64,000 nucleotides of DNA from Melitaea cinxia (taxonomy: Eukaryota; Arthropoda; Insecta; Lepidoptera; Nymphalidae): the NCBI RefSeq assembly GCF_905220565.1, contig NC_059401.1, forward strand, positions 6,783,001-6,847,000, written 5' to 3'. Below, in pieces: positions 10,862-23,004 of the stretch (its first letter is position 1; each line of letters begins with the position of its first letter). Made by a program: the position numbers and the translations under genes. The notes beneath the pieces were generated by a model, which worked only from the letters and a program-made list of their open reading frames with translations, was not told the DNA's origin and ran no database searches.

Positions 10862-10993
10862 TTATCATCATCACATCAGCCTTTCGCAGTCCACTACTGG
10901 ACATAGGCCTCCACAAATTCACGCCAAAAATGTCGTGAACTCTAGTGTTTTGCCCATAGTCACCACGCTGGGCAGGCGGGTTGGTGACCGCAG
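10862..10993 (-). repeat. RTE 3' tail, reverse orientation
   Basis: Contains CATCAGCCTTTCGCAGTCC, ACTACTGGACATAGGCCTCC, ACGCCAAAAATGTCGTGAAC and CACGCTGGGCAGGCGGGTT, the reverse complement of the tail at 2484. The 92-codon minus-strand frame across it is not a gene. Confidence 0.75.
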
Positions 10994-11228
10994 GATAGAT
11001 AATAGTATCTATTATCTTACATAAATATTTTAATGTAAACATCAAATCAAAAATAATTCTTACTTTTAAATCATTTAAGTAACTATTGTCAATACACAAA
11101 CAATAAAAAAAAAAAAACATTAAAGTTGTGGAAGTTAATGTCAGAAATAGGTTGTAACAGTTACTTAAGAAAATAAAAAATAAATATTTTTAAGAATATG
11201 GATTTATTGCAAAGAAGTAATAAGTGTG

Positions 11229-11645
11229 ATAATTGTGTTTGCAGGCAAATGAAAAAAACCGACTTCAATTACATCGACAAGTAATACAACGTAGGTAGAC
11301 AAAAAAATTGTCGAGTAAATACGTATTATCAAAGATTACTCCAAAAGTTGTAATCAGATTTCAATGAAATTTAAATGTGACCACATGATAAACATCGGCT
11401 TTCTATTAAATTAAAAATCATCAAAATCGGTACACCCAATAAAAAGTTATGCGGCTTTTCGAGGGTTTCCCTCGATTTCTCTGGGAAACCAAAATCAGAT
11501 CCTGGTTTCCTTATCATGGTACCAAATTAGGGATATCTCCTTTCCAACGAAACAAGAAATATCAAAATCGGTTCATAAACGACGGAGTTATCCCCCAATA
11601 TACGGTCGAATTGAGTAACCTCCTCCTTTTTTGAAGTCGGTTAAA
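11229..11645 (-). repeat. AACCGACTTC-family repeat, copy 3
   Basis: Reverse orientation: from AATTGTGTTTGCAGGCAAAT and AACCGACTTCAATTACATCG to TCCTCCTTTTTTGAAGTCGG. The 61-codon plus-strand frame inside it belongs to the repeat. Confidence 0.75.
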
Positions 11646-11774
11646 AAGAATATTTAATTTCAATGCAAATAAAAGTAATTGATATTTGGAGTTTCTCCTC
11701 GCTCCTTTTATAGAACTGATAAAAATTAGTGGTAGTATAGTAAATAGACACCTAATTATAAGACTTGATAAACG

Positions 11775-12538
11775 AATAAAAATAGGTAAAAAAACTTTTT
11801 AAGTTAAACGGTTTTATGTTAAACATACATTGCAATGTTTAAGATAAATGTACTAAAAACCAAAAAATAATAAAATAGATACAGTCGTGGGAATTATAAA
11901 CATATGCATAGACTAGACTAAAATAAAACCGTGGGGCACGTCAATTGTCTACAATCGTTGATTAAAATGTTTGTTTTGTAATGTTACACTATAATTAGGC
12001 AGTTGTTCAACCGACAACGATGGACGTGTGATAAGTAGGGCTAGAATGTGGAAACAAGCTAGCAAGCTCGATTATAAGCGAGTTTTAGGGTTTCATAGTG
12101 GTGAGCGAGTAGTACTTTTATCATATGTTTTGTCGATTAAAGACAAACTACGAGCAGTGAAACGATTCCTCGCCAGCCAGCAGTGTGAATGTCCAACGAT
12201 AAACTAGTTGAAACATCTCTTTTATTTACATGGAGTGTATAACTATTGGAATTTCCATGAGCAAGAAAATAGTAAGTAATTTCCTCATCGTCTGCGGGCC
12301 AACTGCCTATTTTAACGACGAATTAAACGATTCTTCTATCGCACATTAAGTCGATAATTTGTAGACAATTGACGTGCCCCACGGTTTTATTTTAGTCTAG
12401 TCTATGCATATGTTTATAATTCCCACGACTGTATCTATTTTATTATTTTTTGGTTTTTAGTACATTTATCTTAAACATTGCAATGTATGTTTAACATAAA
12501 ACCGTTTAACTTAAAAAGTTTTTTTACCTATTTTTATT
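11775..12538. mobile_element. Foldback element with 180-bp perfect inverted arms
   Basis: 11775-11954 and 12359-12538 are exact reverse complements over 180 bp by eye, enclosing a 404-bp unique centre. The arms contain ACGGTTTTATGTTAAACAT, ACAGTCGTGGGAATTATAAA and GTGGGGCACGTCAATTGTC. There is no coding frame of note, so it looks like a MITE or foldback transposon. No clear target-site duplication was found. Confidence 0.8.
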
Positions 12539-12609
12539 TTCTAGTTTTTAGTTTTTATTTCGCATTCTGTTTAATTCATTTAGTGCTTCATTATTGCAAG
12601 GCCCATCTT

Positions 12610-13200
12610 AAATATTGAGGTTGTATAGTGCACTGTATTCTTCTTGTCAAGCCCTTTTATTTGATACCCATATTGGTGGGATTGATAAAAAATTGTTATC
12701 AGACATTTGGTAGCGGCGGCCAGCTTAGATTTCAATTTTGCATAGTAAATTGTATTCTACTTGTTGAGACCTTTCATTTGATACCCATGTTGATGGGATT
12801 GATAAAACCTAAGTTATCCGCCATTTTGTAGAGGCCGCCATCTTGGATTTTAATTTTATATAGTACATTGATTATACTGGTTGAGCACTTTCATTTGATA
12901 CCCATATTGATGGGATCGATAAAACCTACGTTATCCGCCATTTTGTAGCGGCCGCCATCTTGTATTTCAATTTTTTATAGTATATTGTATTCTGCTTGTT
13001 GAGCCCTTTCATTTGATACCTATATTGATGGGATTGATAAAACCTACGTTATCCGCCATTTTGTAGCGGCCGCCATCTTGGATTTCAATTTTTTATAGTA
13101 TATTGTATTCTGCTTGTTGAGCCCTTTCATTTGATACCCATATTGATGGGATTAATAAAACATAAATTATCCGCCATTTTGTAGCGGCGGCCATCTTGAA
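12610..13200 (+). repeat. Tandem array of a ~118-bp unit, about 5 copies
   Basis: The marker CATTTGATACCCATATTGAT recurs at about 12658, 12775, 12892, 13010 and 13128, spacing 117-118 bp. Each unit also has TATCCGCCATTTTGTAGCGG and GCCGCCATCTTG, giving a GCGGCCGC palindrome in several units. Copies differ slightly, with the two central ones closest. The 67-codon frame at 12,628 is read-through of the array. Confidence 0.9.
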
Positions 13201-13375
13201 TTTATAATGATAATGAATAAACATAATTGTATTGTCACCAAAATCCAAAGTGTATACAAAATTTCAGATTAATCGGTTGACAGGAAGAGGGTGAAATTTG
13301 AATTACTAAATTTGACCCAAGAATAAAAAATAAAACAAACGGGGTGAGCTAAATAAAACCGTTTAAAAAATGCTT
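13201..13375. repeat. Probable flank of the element carrying the 118-bp array
   Basis: Ends with AACGGGGTGAGCTAAATAAA followed by ACCGTTT. AAAACCGTTTAA also occurs in the arms of the adjacent foldback element, so the array and foldback may belong to one composite insertion. Confidence 0.35.
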
Positions 13376-13501
13376 GGATGCTTGCAAATTGCTTGGATGA
13401 TTTCATGTGTGCAATAAAGATCGAACAAATACTTACATAGAAATATACGTTTAAGATAACTTATAACCATAAGTTGGTTTTGAAAACGACTTTATACGTA
13501 T

Positions 13502-13941
13502 ACTAGCGACCCGCCCCGGCTTCGCACGGGTGCAATGCTGATACTAACTATACTACAGAATGTCTTTATTTATAGTGAGAGTTTATAGCATGGTTATTAA
13601 CATAATAACAACAACATTAAAATAATTATGCGTCGTTAGATTACGCGTTATTACAGAATGCGTTGAAGAAATAAAGGTTCACTGCTCGTTCCCCGTAGGT
13701 GATAGCGTGATAATATGTAGCCTATATGTTGACGCGACTTCTTAATAATATTCGTGCCGAAGTAAATCCATGCAGTGCTTTTTGAGTTTATCCCGGACAT
13801 ACATACAGACAAACAGACAAAAATTCTAAAAACCATATTTTTGGCTTCGGTATCGATTGTAGATCACACCTCAAGTATCCTTTAAAAATAATATTCAATG
13901 TACAGTTTTGACTTTCCTACCATTTTATTATATGTATAGAT
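13502..13941 (+). repeat. SINE-like repeat 'CCCGCCCCGGCTTCGCACGG', copy 2
   Basis: Second copy of the element at 3070-3504, same orientation and same boundaries (CTAGC to TATGTATAGAT). Confidence 0.8.
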
Positions 13942-14190
13942 AAGCTTAAAGATAATGTTATTTACTACAAACACGTTAACTTACAATAAAATAAATGTAT
14001 TCAACTTGTATTTATTTGCGCCCAACGCGTTTTACCATTACCGGTCTTTCATATTACTGTAAAATTTTCATTTTGGATTTGGTACTGTTTTTTACTAACT
14101 ATAAATTAATAACCTCAATTTGGTATTATAACTACAAATTGATATTAGGTAACTGGAATATAGTATAAATACTAATAATAGGGATTATCT

Positions 14191-14292
14191 CCGTCAACCC
14201 GTAGTGGAATAGGGACATATAGTGGATTAAGCTTCGATCCTTCTCTTACATGGACAATGCCCAGTCGTGGGATGTTACAGGCTGTATCGATC
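14191..14292 (+). repeat. LINE 3' tail, 'CTCCGATCCTTCTC' family
   Basis: Contains TGGATTAAGCTTCGATCCTT, ACATGGACAATGCCCAGTCG and TGGGATGTTACAGGCTG. A reverse copy lies at 28,229-28,322. It resembles 3' tails of lepidopteran RTE-like LINEs. Confidence 0.6.
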
Positions 14293-14370
14293 AATCAAAC
14301 AATGTCTCACTCAACAGACGTTGATTGTTACTGTAATTAAATACCATGTTAGGTCTTTAGCAACATCTAT

Positions 14371-14600
14371 ACAAATAAATAAAATTGGAGTGTCTGTTTG
14401 TAATATTAAAATAACCGCTTTTTACTAAATGTATATGGATGTATACACGATATATATATACCAAAATAACATTTTTTACGATTTTTGTCTATTTGTCTGT
14501 CTGTTTGTTCCGGCTAATCTCTGAAACGGCTGGACCAATTTTCACGGGACTTTTGCTGGCAGATGACAATTCCACGCAGACAAAGTCGCGGGCGCAGAGT
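14371..14600 (+). repeat. SINE-like repeat 'CTGAAACGGCTGGACC', copy 1
   Basis: Shares AAATAAATAAAATTG, GTCTGTTTGTAAT, CTTTTTACTAAATG, TTGTTCCGGCTAATCTCTGA and AACGGCTGGACC with 41,621-41,920. It ends at the common motif ACAAAGTCGCGGGCGCAGAG. Confidence 0.7.
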
Positions 14601-15029
14601 CCTATTATTTCAATTATAAGTATTATGATATTATTTACAAATATTGACGGCATTAGTTTACTCACCGTGTGTAAATATAATATCTATTATAACTTCCCTA
14701 ACTCGATGATATTGGATCAGCGTGACTAACCGAAAATTAACAATATAAAGGTTGTGTGACCGTTAGTAATATATTCTCTTTACTATAACTCTTCTTACAA
14801 AATAATTGATTGAAGTTTTATGGAAAAACAGCGAATCGTTCATTTTTTCGAACACTAATCTAAAAATTTCCTGGGCAAGTTTGAGAACTTCCTATACCAC
14901 CAAATTCTAAAAGTATTGTGTACATGTTTTATGTATAAATTATGTTTAAAAAAATGTTTTACTAATATTGTAGCATAGTTTTTTATAAATATTATAGTTT
15001 TTATTAATAGTAGATTCTTTAGACAAGAA

Positions 15030-15190
15030 ATGAAAAAAAAAACACTGCAGTTACTCTTTAAAAAAACGGTCAAATAAATTTAGAAATGTCTTGTATGAAA
15101 TACAACGCCACGAAACACATACAACTTTATTATTAAGTATAGTCTCGAACCGAATAATATGCTTCGTTATTAAAACTATTAAATATTGTT
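15030..15190 (+). repeat. LINE 3' tail, 'CAGTTACTCTTT' family, copy 1
   Basis: Contains CTGCAGTTACTCTTTAAAA, TCTTGTATGAAATACAACGC and CACATACAACTTTATTA. Relatives are at 20,278 and 59,896. Confidence 0.5.
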
Positions 15191-16892
15191 TTAAGAATTT
15201 AAAATTATATTAATATATAATGAAACTTGAAATTTATTAGTTATGTAAAGTCGTTTGTTGGATCATTTTATACGATTTTGATGTATGAAACTGATGTGAC
15301 ACTTTGGAATAAAAAAAAAAAAACTATAGGATGATAATTATACTCTTCTATCACACCGTCCGTCTATTGTTTTTTGAATTTATATGTACATATTTATCTG
15401 TCCATTAGGTATTTATCAGATTGCCGAATCCAAATAGCGATATTCACAATTTCGAGGCAATGTGATAAGGAAGTTCGAATCACAATTACCTACGTATTCC
15501 GACCTAAGCATTGTTAATAAAATGCTATTTATCACTTGGTCCATAACATCTATATGAAATAATAATAAAATAATGCTATAGAAAAACTAATAAATTAGCT
15601 GAGTGTGACTATTAACTTTAAGTATTTATATGTCCAGCAACTTTTGATATGCTTATAGGAAAAATGCTGCAAGAATTTTTATTTTGCTGCGCAATTAGTA
15701 TAATTGGGTTTTTGAAAAAAAAAAACAATTCTTTTATTTTTTTTTAAATTTTATCATAAATTATATCGTCGAAATGAAAAAACTTCATTTTTTTTAAATT
15801 AAATATAACCAATTATAATTGATAAAATTTTAAAAAGAATCACGTGATTACAAACGCACCACGATTGGTCGTCGTATTTGTGACGTCATAATGTTAAAGG
15901 AATTTCTCGATAGTACATTGACTAAAAATATCCGAAATTTAGTTCAACGTTAAATTATGAGATTTATTTAAATGACACTTTAACAACAGAAGAACCATAA
16001 TTACCTATATCTATTTTTAAAATTTTAATTTTATTTTAATTTGCTCTTCAAGATTTGAACTACATCTTTTTAAAAATTGTAAACAAGGAAGTTGAATTTT
16101 CTCATCAGTAAAAACAGTTAACATTACTTCATGTAAAACAATTTATTTGCGCCAAAAACATAATTAATTCTTATATAATATTAAAGTATGACTATCGAAC
16201 TATTAAATAAAATTAATAATGTAGCTAATTTCTGTCGTTGGTAAAACTGATTTATAATATGCCTTTGTTCAGCCATATTCCACAGGCGTTTCTTCGGGAA
16301 CTATCGGCGTGTTTTCGGTACTCGGTTCAAAAATTTATTTTTATTTTCTATATCTTTTTATTAGAGCGAAAAACAAACTACAGTTTTGCTATAAAATCTA
16401 TATATGAGATTTCCATTGATAACAGAAAAAAAAAATTAAAAACAATCGATATGAAATTAGTTTATTTGCGTACAAAACATTTTTTTCTAACACCCTAGAA
16501 AAAAAAAACAGTATTACTACAGTTACTTCAAAAAAAATATATATATAAAATAATTACTAATTTTTTTTTTAAATTAGAATACATTCAGATATAATGTTGC
16601 AATAAAACATACTAGTAAGTAAAATTTTAAATTAGTAGACAACATGACTTGAGTTAAGTAGGTCATTATATTATAGGATGACGCATGAAACAAGAAATTT
16701 GGCAGGATACTCGTACAACTCGTCCAAGCCATGTAACTTATGAGGTTTACTCACTTATTGACCCAAAATTACTTGGCATGGGATATAGGGCGATACGCAA
16801 CGTCTTGAACATTACCAACTTGTCAATATTACACTCGTGCTGTAATAAAAAAATCATCATCATCATATATCATTCTTGATCATCTATACCTA
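15191..16892. other. Unassigned AT-rich stretch
   Basis: Long A/T runs and short open frames (for example 16,238-16,498 and 16,685-16,879) without recognisable motifs, splice context or GC rise. No gene supported. Confidence 0.5.
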
Positions 16893-17196
16893 TCTAATAT
16901 ATAAAATTCTCGTGTCGCGGTGTTCTCCTCCGAAACGGCTTGACCGATTCTCATGAAATTTTGTGTGCGTATTGTAGGTCTGAGAATTGAACAACATCTA
17001 TTTTTCATCCCCCTAAATGTTGAGGGTAGTCCACCCCTTAAGTTATTTTTTAATTTTTAGATAAATTATTTATTTTTTATTTTATTATAATTTGGCGTTG
17101 AAAAATACATACAACCCTAAATTTTCACCCCTTTACCACCAATCCCAATTTTTAAATAACGTTTAGCGGCAAGACAACGTTTGCCGAGTCAGCTAG
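16893..17196 (+). mobile_element. Non-autonomous Helitron, copy 1
   Basis: Begins TCTAATATATAAAATTCTCG and ends CTAG, inserted precisely between A (16892) and T (17197). About 10 nt before the end lies the hairpin CGGCAA/TTGCCG with loop GACAACGT. TC start, CTRR end, 3' hairpin and A-T insertion are the standard Helitron hallmarks. The copy at 29,049-29,379 has the same ends. Confidence 0.8.
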
Positions 17197-17197
17197 T

Positions 17198-17456
17198 ATA
17201 CATATAAAATCGTTAGGCCAATGATTCACCATGAAATCTCAAAAACCGTTGGATGTATAAAGATGAAATATGGTAGGAAAAATCTTGTAGTTTTTAGACG
17301 TCTGCTTAGAATGGATTTTTCAATAGGGAAATATAATTATTATTTATATAGAAAAATATAATATAGCCTATGTTGGACAAAGTTACATATCTGTCCAAAA
17401 TATCATTAAAACCGATCCAGTAGTTTCGGAGTTTATTTTTTCGCCAGGTCAGCTAG
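17198..17456 (+). repeat. SINE-like fragment adjoining the Helitron
   Basis: Contains TATAGCCTATGTTGGACAAA, ACCGATCCAGTAGTTTCGGA and GCCAGGTCAGCTAG, tail motifs of the same broad class as 24,332-24,719. Confidence 0.45.
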
Positions 17457-18374
17457 AATTATATAAAATGTTTCTGTGTACGTGATATATAAAGTATGTG
17501 TCTTCTGTTTAACATTAGACAGCTAACGGTAAATTAATTTAAAAAAAAAAACAAAAACCTTTTTCTTTGTATAGTATCAGCAGAATAAGAATTTGTTTCG
17601 ACAAAGGTGACTAAACTTTCCAGGTACTCTTAATTAGCAAATACAATATTTACTAAATATTTTTCTCGTCTTGCAAATGCACTGCCCTTTGCCCTACGTA
17701 GACGACAAATACCGTAACGATGAAACGCCACAAGGAAATACATACTACACAGTCATTAAATATAAGGCAAGCATAAGCCTTGCCAATTGACGTCAGCAGA
17801 TGGCGTCATATTGCTTCAAGTTGCTTCCCATCGCGACACGTTGTCTCTACAAGACAACGTCTGTCCACAAGTCTATTTTTAGCAATAATGCAAAGAAATA
17901 AACGTATGTGTCACAATTTATATGTATTTTTTGACATCTTTTATTATTAGAAATTAATTTTGTAACGAAAATATTATATATGTACTATATATACTCGTAT
18001 AATATATATACGTATAGGTAGAAGAATTCATATTATATTAAAACGTTTCTTGCTTTGTATCGTTCTTCACCTTTCATCGCAGAAAAGCTTACAACGGTGG
18101 ATATAACATAAATTTTAATTAAGTTTTATGTTAAGTTAAGGTAAGGACGACGACAGGGTAAAAGTTGTGTTGGGTTAGTTTCTTTAGATTAGTATTCGGG
18201 GCCACCTTCAGTTTTGTGGGGGTCGAGATTATTGCTCACTACTACGTTTACATCATTCATAGTGTGAATTATTTTAAAATATAATCATGATCAGGTATAA
18301 CAATTTCCCTTACTATCAGTATCATATCTAACACATAAAAACATCATAAATAACGTAAATAATACAATATCATT
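17457..18374. other. Unassigned stretch
   Basis: Mostly AT-rich. A patch at 17,760-17,880 is richer in GC (CGTCAGCAGATGGCGTCATA) but shows no coding frame I can identify. Confidence 0.4.
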
Positions 18375-18545
18375 ACATACCGAGCATAAAATAAAGTCGC
18401 TTCCCGCTGTCGGTATGCATAAATATTTAAAACTACGCAACGGATTTTGATGCGGTTTTCTTTAATAAATAGAGTGATTCCAGAGGAAGGTTTATATGTA
18501 TAGTATATACAGTACCTAGGTAACCGAGCTTAGCTCGGTATTTTT
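18375..18545 (+). repeat. SINE-like fragment with terminal hairpin
   Basis: Contains CTACGCAACGGATTTTGATG, AGTGATTCCAGAGGAAGGTT and, at 18523-18539, the perfect palindrome ACCGAGC-TTA-GCTCGGT. The first motifs recur in lepidopteran SINE-like repeats from memory. Confidence 0.45.
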
Positions 18546-18850
18546 TAGTAATTGTATTTTTTGGAAATCATATTTAAATACAAATTACATATTTATAAAA
18601 TATAAATAACATTTTTTTAACCGAATGGATTTTAATGAAAGCTTACAATAATATAACTTGTACATTAGAATAACACATAGGCTACAATTTTTAAAGATAG
18701 TGGGTAATTTGTCCAAAATATAACAATAATGTCAAGTAAGTCGGGAAAAAATCTGTCATCTGCGAGCTATTCTGGCGTACGCTGCAAATACTATAGAGTT
18801 TACACCATATACAATGTACAAGAGAAATATTTATTTTAATCAGTCCTACA

Positions 18851-19607
18851 AATAATTGTGTTTGCTCGCAAACGAATAAAAAACCGACTTCAATTACATC
18901 GACGAGTAATACAACGTAGATCGACGAAAAAATAGTCAAGTAACTACGCGTTATCAAAGATTACTCAAAAAGTAGTTATCAGATCTCAATGAAATTTATA
19001 TGTGACCACATGACAAATATCAGCTTTCGATTAAATTAAAAATTATTAAAATCGGTACACCCAGTAAAAAGTTATTGCGGGTTTTCAAGAGTTTCCCTCG
19101 ATTTCTCTGGGATCCCATCATCAGATCCTGGTTTCCTTATCATGTTACTAAACTAGGGATATCTTCTTTTCAACAAGAAAAGAATTATCAAAATCGGTAA
19201 ACCCAGTAAAAAGTTATTGCGGATTTTCAAGAGTTTTCCTCAATTTCTCTGAGATCCCATCATCAGATCCTGGTTTCTTTATCATGGTACTAAACTAGGG
19301 ATATCTCCTTTCTAACAAAAAAGAATTATCAAAATCGGTACATCTAGTAGAAAGTTATGCGGTATACTACGTAGGTCGACGAAAAAAGCGTCAAGTAAAA
19401 ACGCATTATTACATATAACTCGAAAAGTAGTTGTTAGATCTCAAATAAATTTAAATGTAACCAATTGACACACACCACCTTTCGATTTAAAAAAAAAATG
19501 TCGAAATCGGTCCACACGGTCAAAAGTTCTGATGTAACATACATAAAAAAATAAAAAAAATACAGTCGAATTGAGAACCTCTTCGTTTTTTGGAAGTCGG
19601 TTAAAAA
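18851..19607 (-). repeat. AACCGACTTC-family repeat, copy 4 (long)
   Basis: Reverse orientation, from AATTGTGTTTGCTCGCAAAC and AACCGACTTCAATTACATCG to TTTTTTGGAAGTCGGTTAAA. The internal block ATCCCATCATCAGATCCTGG is present twice in tandem, as in copy 1. Confidence 0.8.
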
Positions 19608-19729
19608 GTCCGCGACAAAATGTATCTATCTTTTATGAGTAAGCCATTATCGCAAAAACTGTGAAACATAAAAACAATAAAAATTGATAATATATATCTA
19701 ATGCACATATGGTAGTAACAAATTGGTTT

Positions 19730-19850
19730 TTATATCGCAGAACCAATTTTGATGAATTTTGGTATAAAGATAAATATTGAGAAGATAATAAGCTACTCGA
19801 AGTACTTACTAATCCTGCGCAGACGAAGTCGCGGGCAAAAGCTACTAAAG
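19730..19850 (+). repeat. SINE-like tail fragment
   Basis: Contains CAATTTTGATGAATTTTGGT and ends GCAGACGAAGTCGCGGGCAA. Confidence 0.5.
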
Positions 19851-20277
19851 AAAACCATCGGTGACGATTCATTTGGACAATTTTTTTTTTATACAATTTT
19901 AACATGAGTAAAAGTTGTTTAAAACTAATATTTAGAATGCTTACTATTACAGCATAAAATCAAAAATTTCTTTATTCAAGTAAAAAGCTTAAAAACTACT
20001 TTTCAGTCGACATTTTTTTAAGTACTTACAATTTATAAATATAGGTTGTTCGACTAATAACTGCGTTTCTTCAAATTATGGGTTCTGTAGGTATTATAGA
20101 TTTCGATCCACGTGAAAAAAATCCTGCTTAACCCTTTTTAAATTTTACTTTGTCTTAATCGCTTGTGTGTGCAATGCTATTTTTTAGAATTCATGGAAGG
20201 TACCATGTGGAACGAGTCTATAAAAGTACCTAGATATATTATATTATATATAGATTATATATTTACATATAACATGA

Positions 20278-20400
20278 AGCTACGACCGATATAGAATACA
20301 GATTTCGCTGAGAAGAATCGGCAGAAAACTCAACAGTTACTCTTTTGACTAGTTATATAATTTCAATATGAAAACGACAATTAGATATTTATTATTAGAC
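20278..20400 (+). repeat. LINE 3' tail, 'CAGTTACTCTTT' family, copy 2
   Basis: Contains CGCTGAGAAGAATCGGCAGA and ACTCAACAGTTACTCTTTTG, matching 60,035-60,085. Confidence 0.55.
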
Positions 20401-20439
20401 TATAGGTTTAGCAAGTTTAACATGCGCATTTAAAACAAA

Positions 20440-20670
20440 CTGTCGCATTTCATTTAAATCTATCTCGTGTTTTCGTTGAGCGCATGCGTGTCAAAGGATG
20501 AGCAGAAGAGCAGTGTGATCACGGTAGTTTCAACAACGCATTCGAGCACAGTCGAGTGCCGCACGGGACACAGGAGTCTCAAAAAAGTTTCACTACGGGA
20601 ACCGCGCGCTTTAAAACAGCATTGAAACAGTTTAGGTGTTTACATGTCAATAGAAGTGTAAATTGTGAAA
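20440..20670 (+). promoter_or_regulatory. Promoter and 5' leader of gene 2
   Basis: A sharp GC- and CpG-rich island in AT-rich surroundings: GAGCGCATGCGTG, GAGTGCCGCACGGGACACAG, GGGAACCGCGCGC. It has no TATA box and leads directly into an ATG with a good donor downstream, as expected of a TATA-less promoter with a long leader. The transcription start cannot be placed exactly. Confidence 0.5.
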
Positions 20671-20716
20671 ATGAGGTGGGCAGCCTTGGTGTTGTTCTTC
20701 AGTTTAATCTCCACGG
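20671..20716 (+). CDS. First coding exon of gene 2 (signal peptide; rest not found)
   Basis: ATG in the context GTGAAAATGAGG opens 15 codons, MRWAALVLFFSLIST, plus the first base of codon 16, ending at a consensus donor ACGG|GTAAGT (20717-20722). The peptide has one basic residue followed by a hydrophobic stretch, typical of a signal peptide, so the product is probably secreted or membrane-bound. No domain is present to name it. Downstream exons on the plus strand must begin in phase 1. None could be joined securely within the remaining 43 kb, so the first intron may be very long, or the next exons lie beyond the window. Confidence 0.6.
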
Positions 20717-23004
20717 GTAAGTAAAAATTATAACTTTAGATGTAAGCGAAATTATATTAAGTATTTTAGTTGAAGTTTTACGAAAATTTTCGAACTAACT
20801 GTAGTGTCCAAAGTCACTTTGAATTTGTGATGTAGACAGATTTTTTATTTTGAAAATTGTTACCGCGTATTTGACCACTTTGTTTTAAATATATTTCGTG
20901 TACGTTTATGTAATATAAAGAATATATACGTTTAGTACGGTGTTTTACTCTCACTTACTTATTAAAAATGTAGCACACGTATGTTTTAAGGCGGTGGTTA
21001 ATTTTGTATTAGATTATATTAAATTATCATGTAACAAATAAAGAAGTCCTTAATTGTAAAAACTTAAGAAATAGTTATAAGTGGTAATTTATTTAGAAAA
21101 ACACATTTATTGTTAAAAATGGTTAATGATTATTCATTGTTTGTTACGATAAAAATTTGGAGGTTTTTCAATTGTTATTTGTTTACTGTTTAAAATGTGC
21201 AGCGTTTTTAGTCTTCTATCAACATATTCTAATGTCATATACTATCAATTTAATTATTAATTTTATCGAAGTGGAATTAAAAATAATAATCTTTATTGCT
21301 CATTTAATTGGCAGGTCAGTGGACATGTCAATTATAGTTCATTCAACTAATAAGGTTACGCACCAATAAAATATCTCATGAATGACGCGTTCGTTGTTAA
21401 CATCACAAATTACTATAGGGTCAGAGGAAATTACCTACGATTCATATACTCACCTATATACATTTTTTTCCATATATATTTATTATAAAAGTGTTTTTCT
21501 CTTGTAAAAAATACTTATTTTAATAATAATCTCATCGTTTCTCATTACTCTTAACACGATTAAAAGTTTTAGTCGAGCGACGTTATAATTTAAGACTTAA
21601 CGTCCATTATTTAAGTACCTATACATTGTTAACGTAAATCCGCTTAAGTTAAAATCCAAATTGAGTATTTTTTAACCAAGTTACCGATCGATTTTATACA
21701 AAATAATACAAATAATAAATAAATACGTTTATCATACACACATGATCGACTTTTCATGAAGTGGGAAACTGAAAGCCTGTATCTTAGATAACTGCCGTCT
21801 GATGTAACATTTTTAAATATTTATTTACATAACACATACATACATATTACACTCAGACTCTTGATGCGAAACTAATCTACAGCCTTTGGAGTGGAATGCA
21901 GGTTCACTCTCAACTGCGCTAACGGGCTAGTAATTTTTTTTTTCGCTATATACGTAACGGATGAGATTCAAAAATTATAAATTAACGTAGGGTAGAAAAA
22001 AGTCATTGTAAATTTAAGCAAATAAAATTGTGAAACAATTGTTTCCACCATCTATCATCTACTATAGTGAGAGCTATATGAGAATACTGAGAATGATACT
22101 AACGAGAGCTATATGACGTAGGTATTTTACATTATCTACGTAAATATATAGAAGTATTATCTTAGTTTTAATTAGGTTTTGTATTAGAATTGCTTGTGTC
22201 GCGGGTCATATACGGCGATATAACGTTGTAATGAAACATTCATATGACAAGTGTTGTTCCAGATTGCAAATATATTAAAAAAAATAGGTTATTACTGATA
22301 TTTTACGTCCGCAAATATACGTTTTTAATAAAAATCATTCACAATATCAGTTAATTTTTTTTTATGAAAATAATTTCATAAAAATATATTACAAAATAAT
22401 TCTTCTATAATTTATTACAGAATTGTCTTTTTTAGTTTATTATTCTATTAGGAATATAACAAATAAGCAAAAAATATCAACTAATTAGTACATACAAAAT
22501 TCTCTTTCTCTTTTCCACACTTATTTTCTCCATAACTTCGAAGTCGATTTTAAGTTCACGACAATGAAGTCGTAGATGGTATTCTGTTAATGTATTATAA
22601 TAAAATTAATTATCATTTAAGTATTTTACCAATTTTCTCACAAAACCGTAGTTATAATTATTAGGCCCACATCCTGTTACAGTGTGTAATTGCTTATGTC
22701 ATTTCTAATTTACTGATCACTTCTGCTTTATTTTGCTGAATAAAATGATTCATAAGTATGAACAGTCATAAAAAAATTCAGTTAGTATTAACCTAGCTAA
22801 ATTATGTCACTGTAACATTCTTTTTAATATTTTATTTGCTGGATGTATACGAATTTATAAATTTAAGAAAACTTATCAAACTACGTTATTATTTATCAAA
22901 ATTATTTTGACATGAAATCTACTCGTATAAATTATAAGCAGTGTACCTACGTTATCTATTATTAAATGCTATGAGTTAGCTGCAAGAAGTATCAATTAAG
23001 GTCT
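20717..23004 (+). other. Probable intron 1 of gene 2; nothing else seen
   Basis: AT-rich, with a 70-codon frame at 21,157-21,369 that lacks splice context. 21,835-21,935 vaguely resembles the end of a repeat. Confidence 0.4.

Noticed and set aside
18523..18539. Rho-independent terminator (ACCGAGC-TTA-GCTCGGT plus T-run)
   Set aside because: Bacterial terminators are not expected here, and the hairpin lies at the end of a SINE-like repeat.
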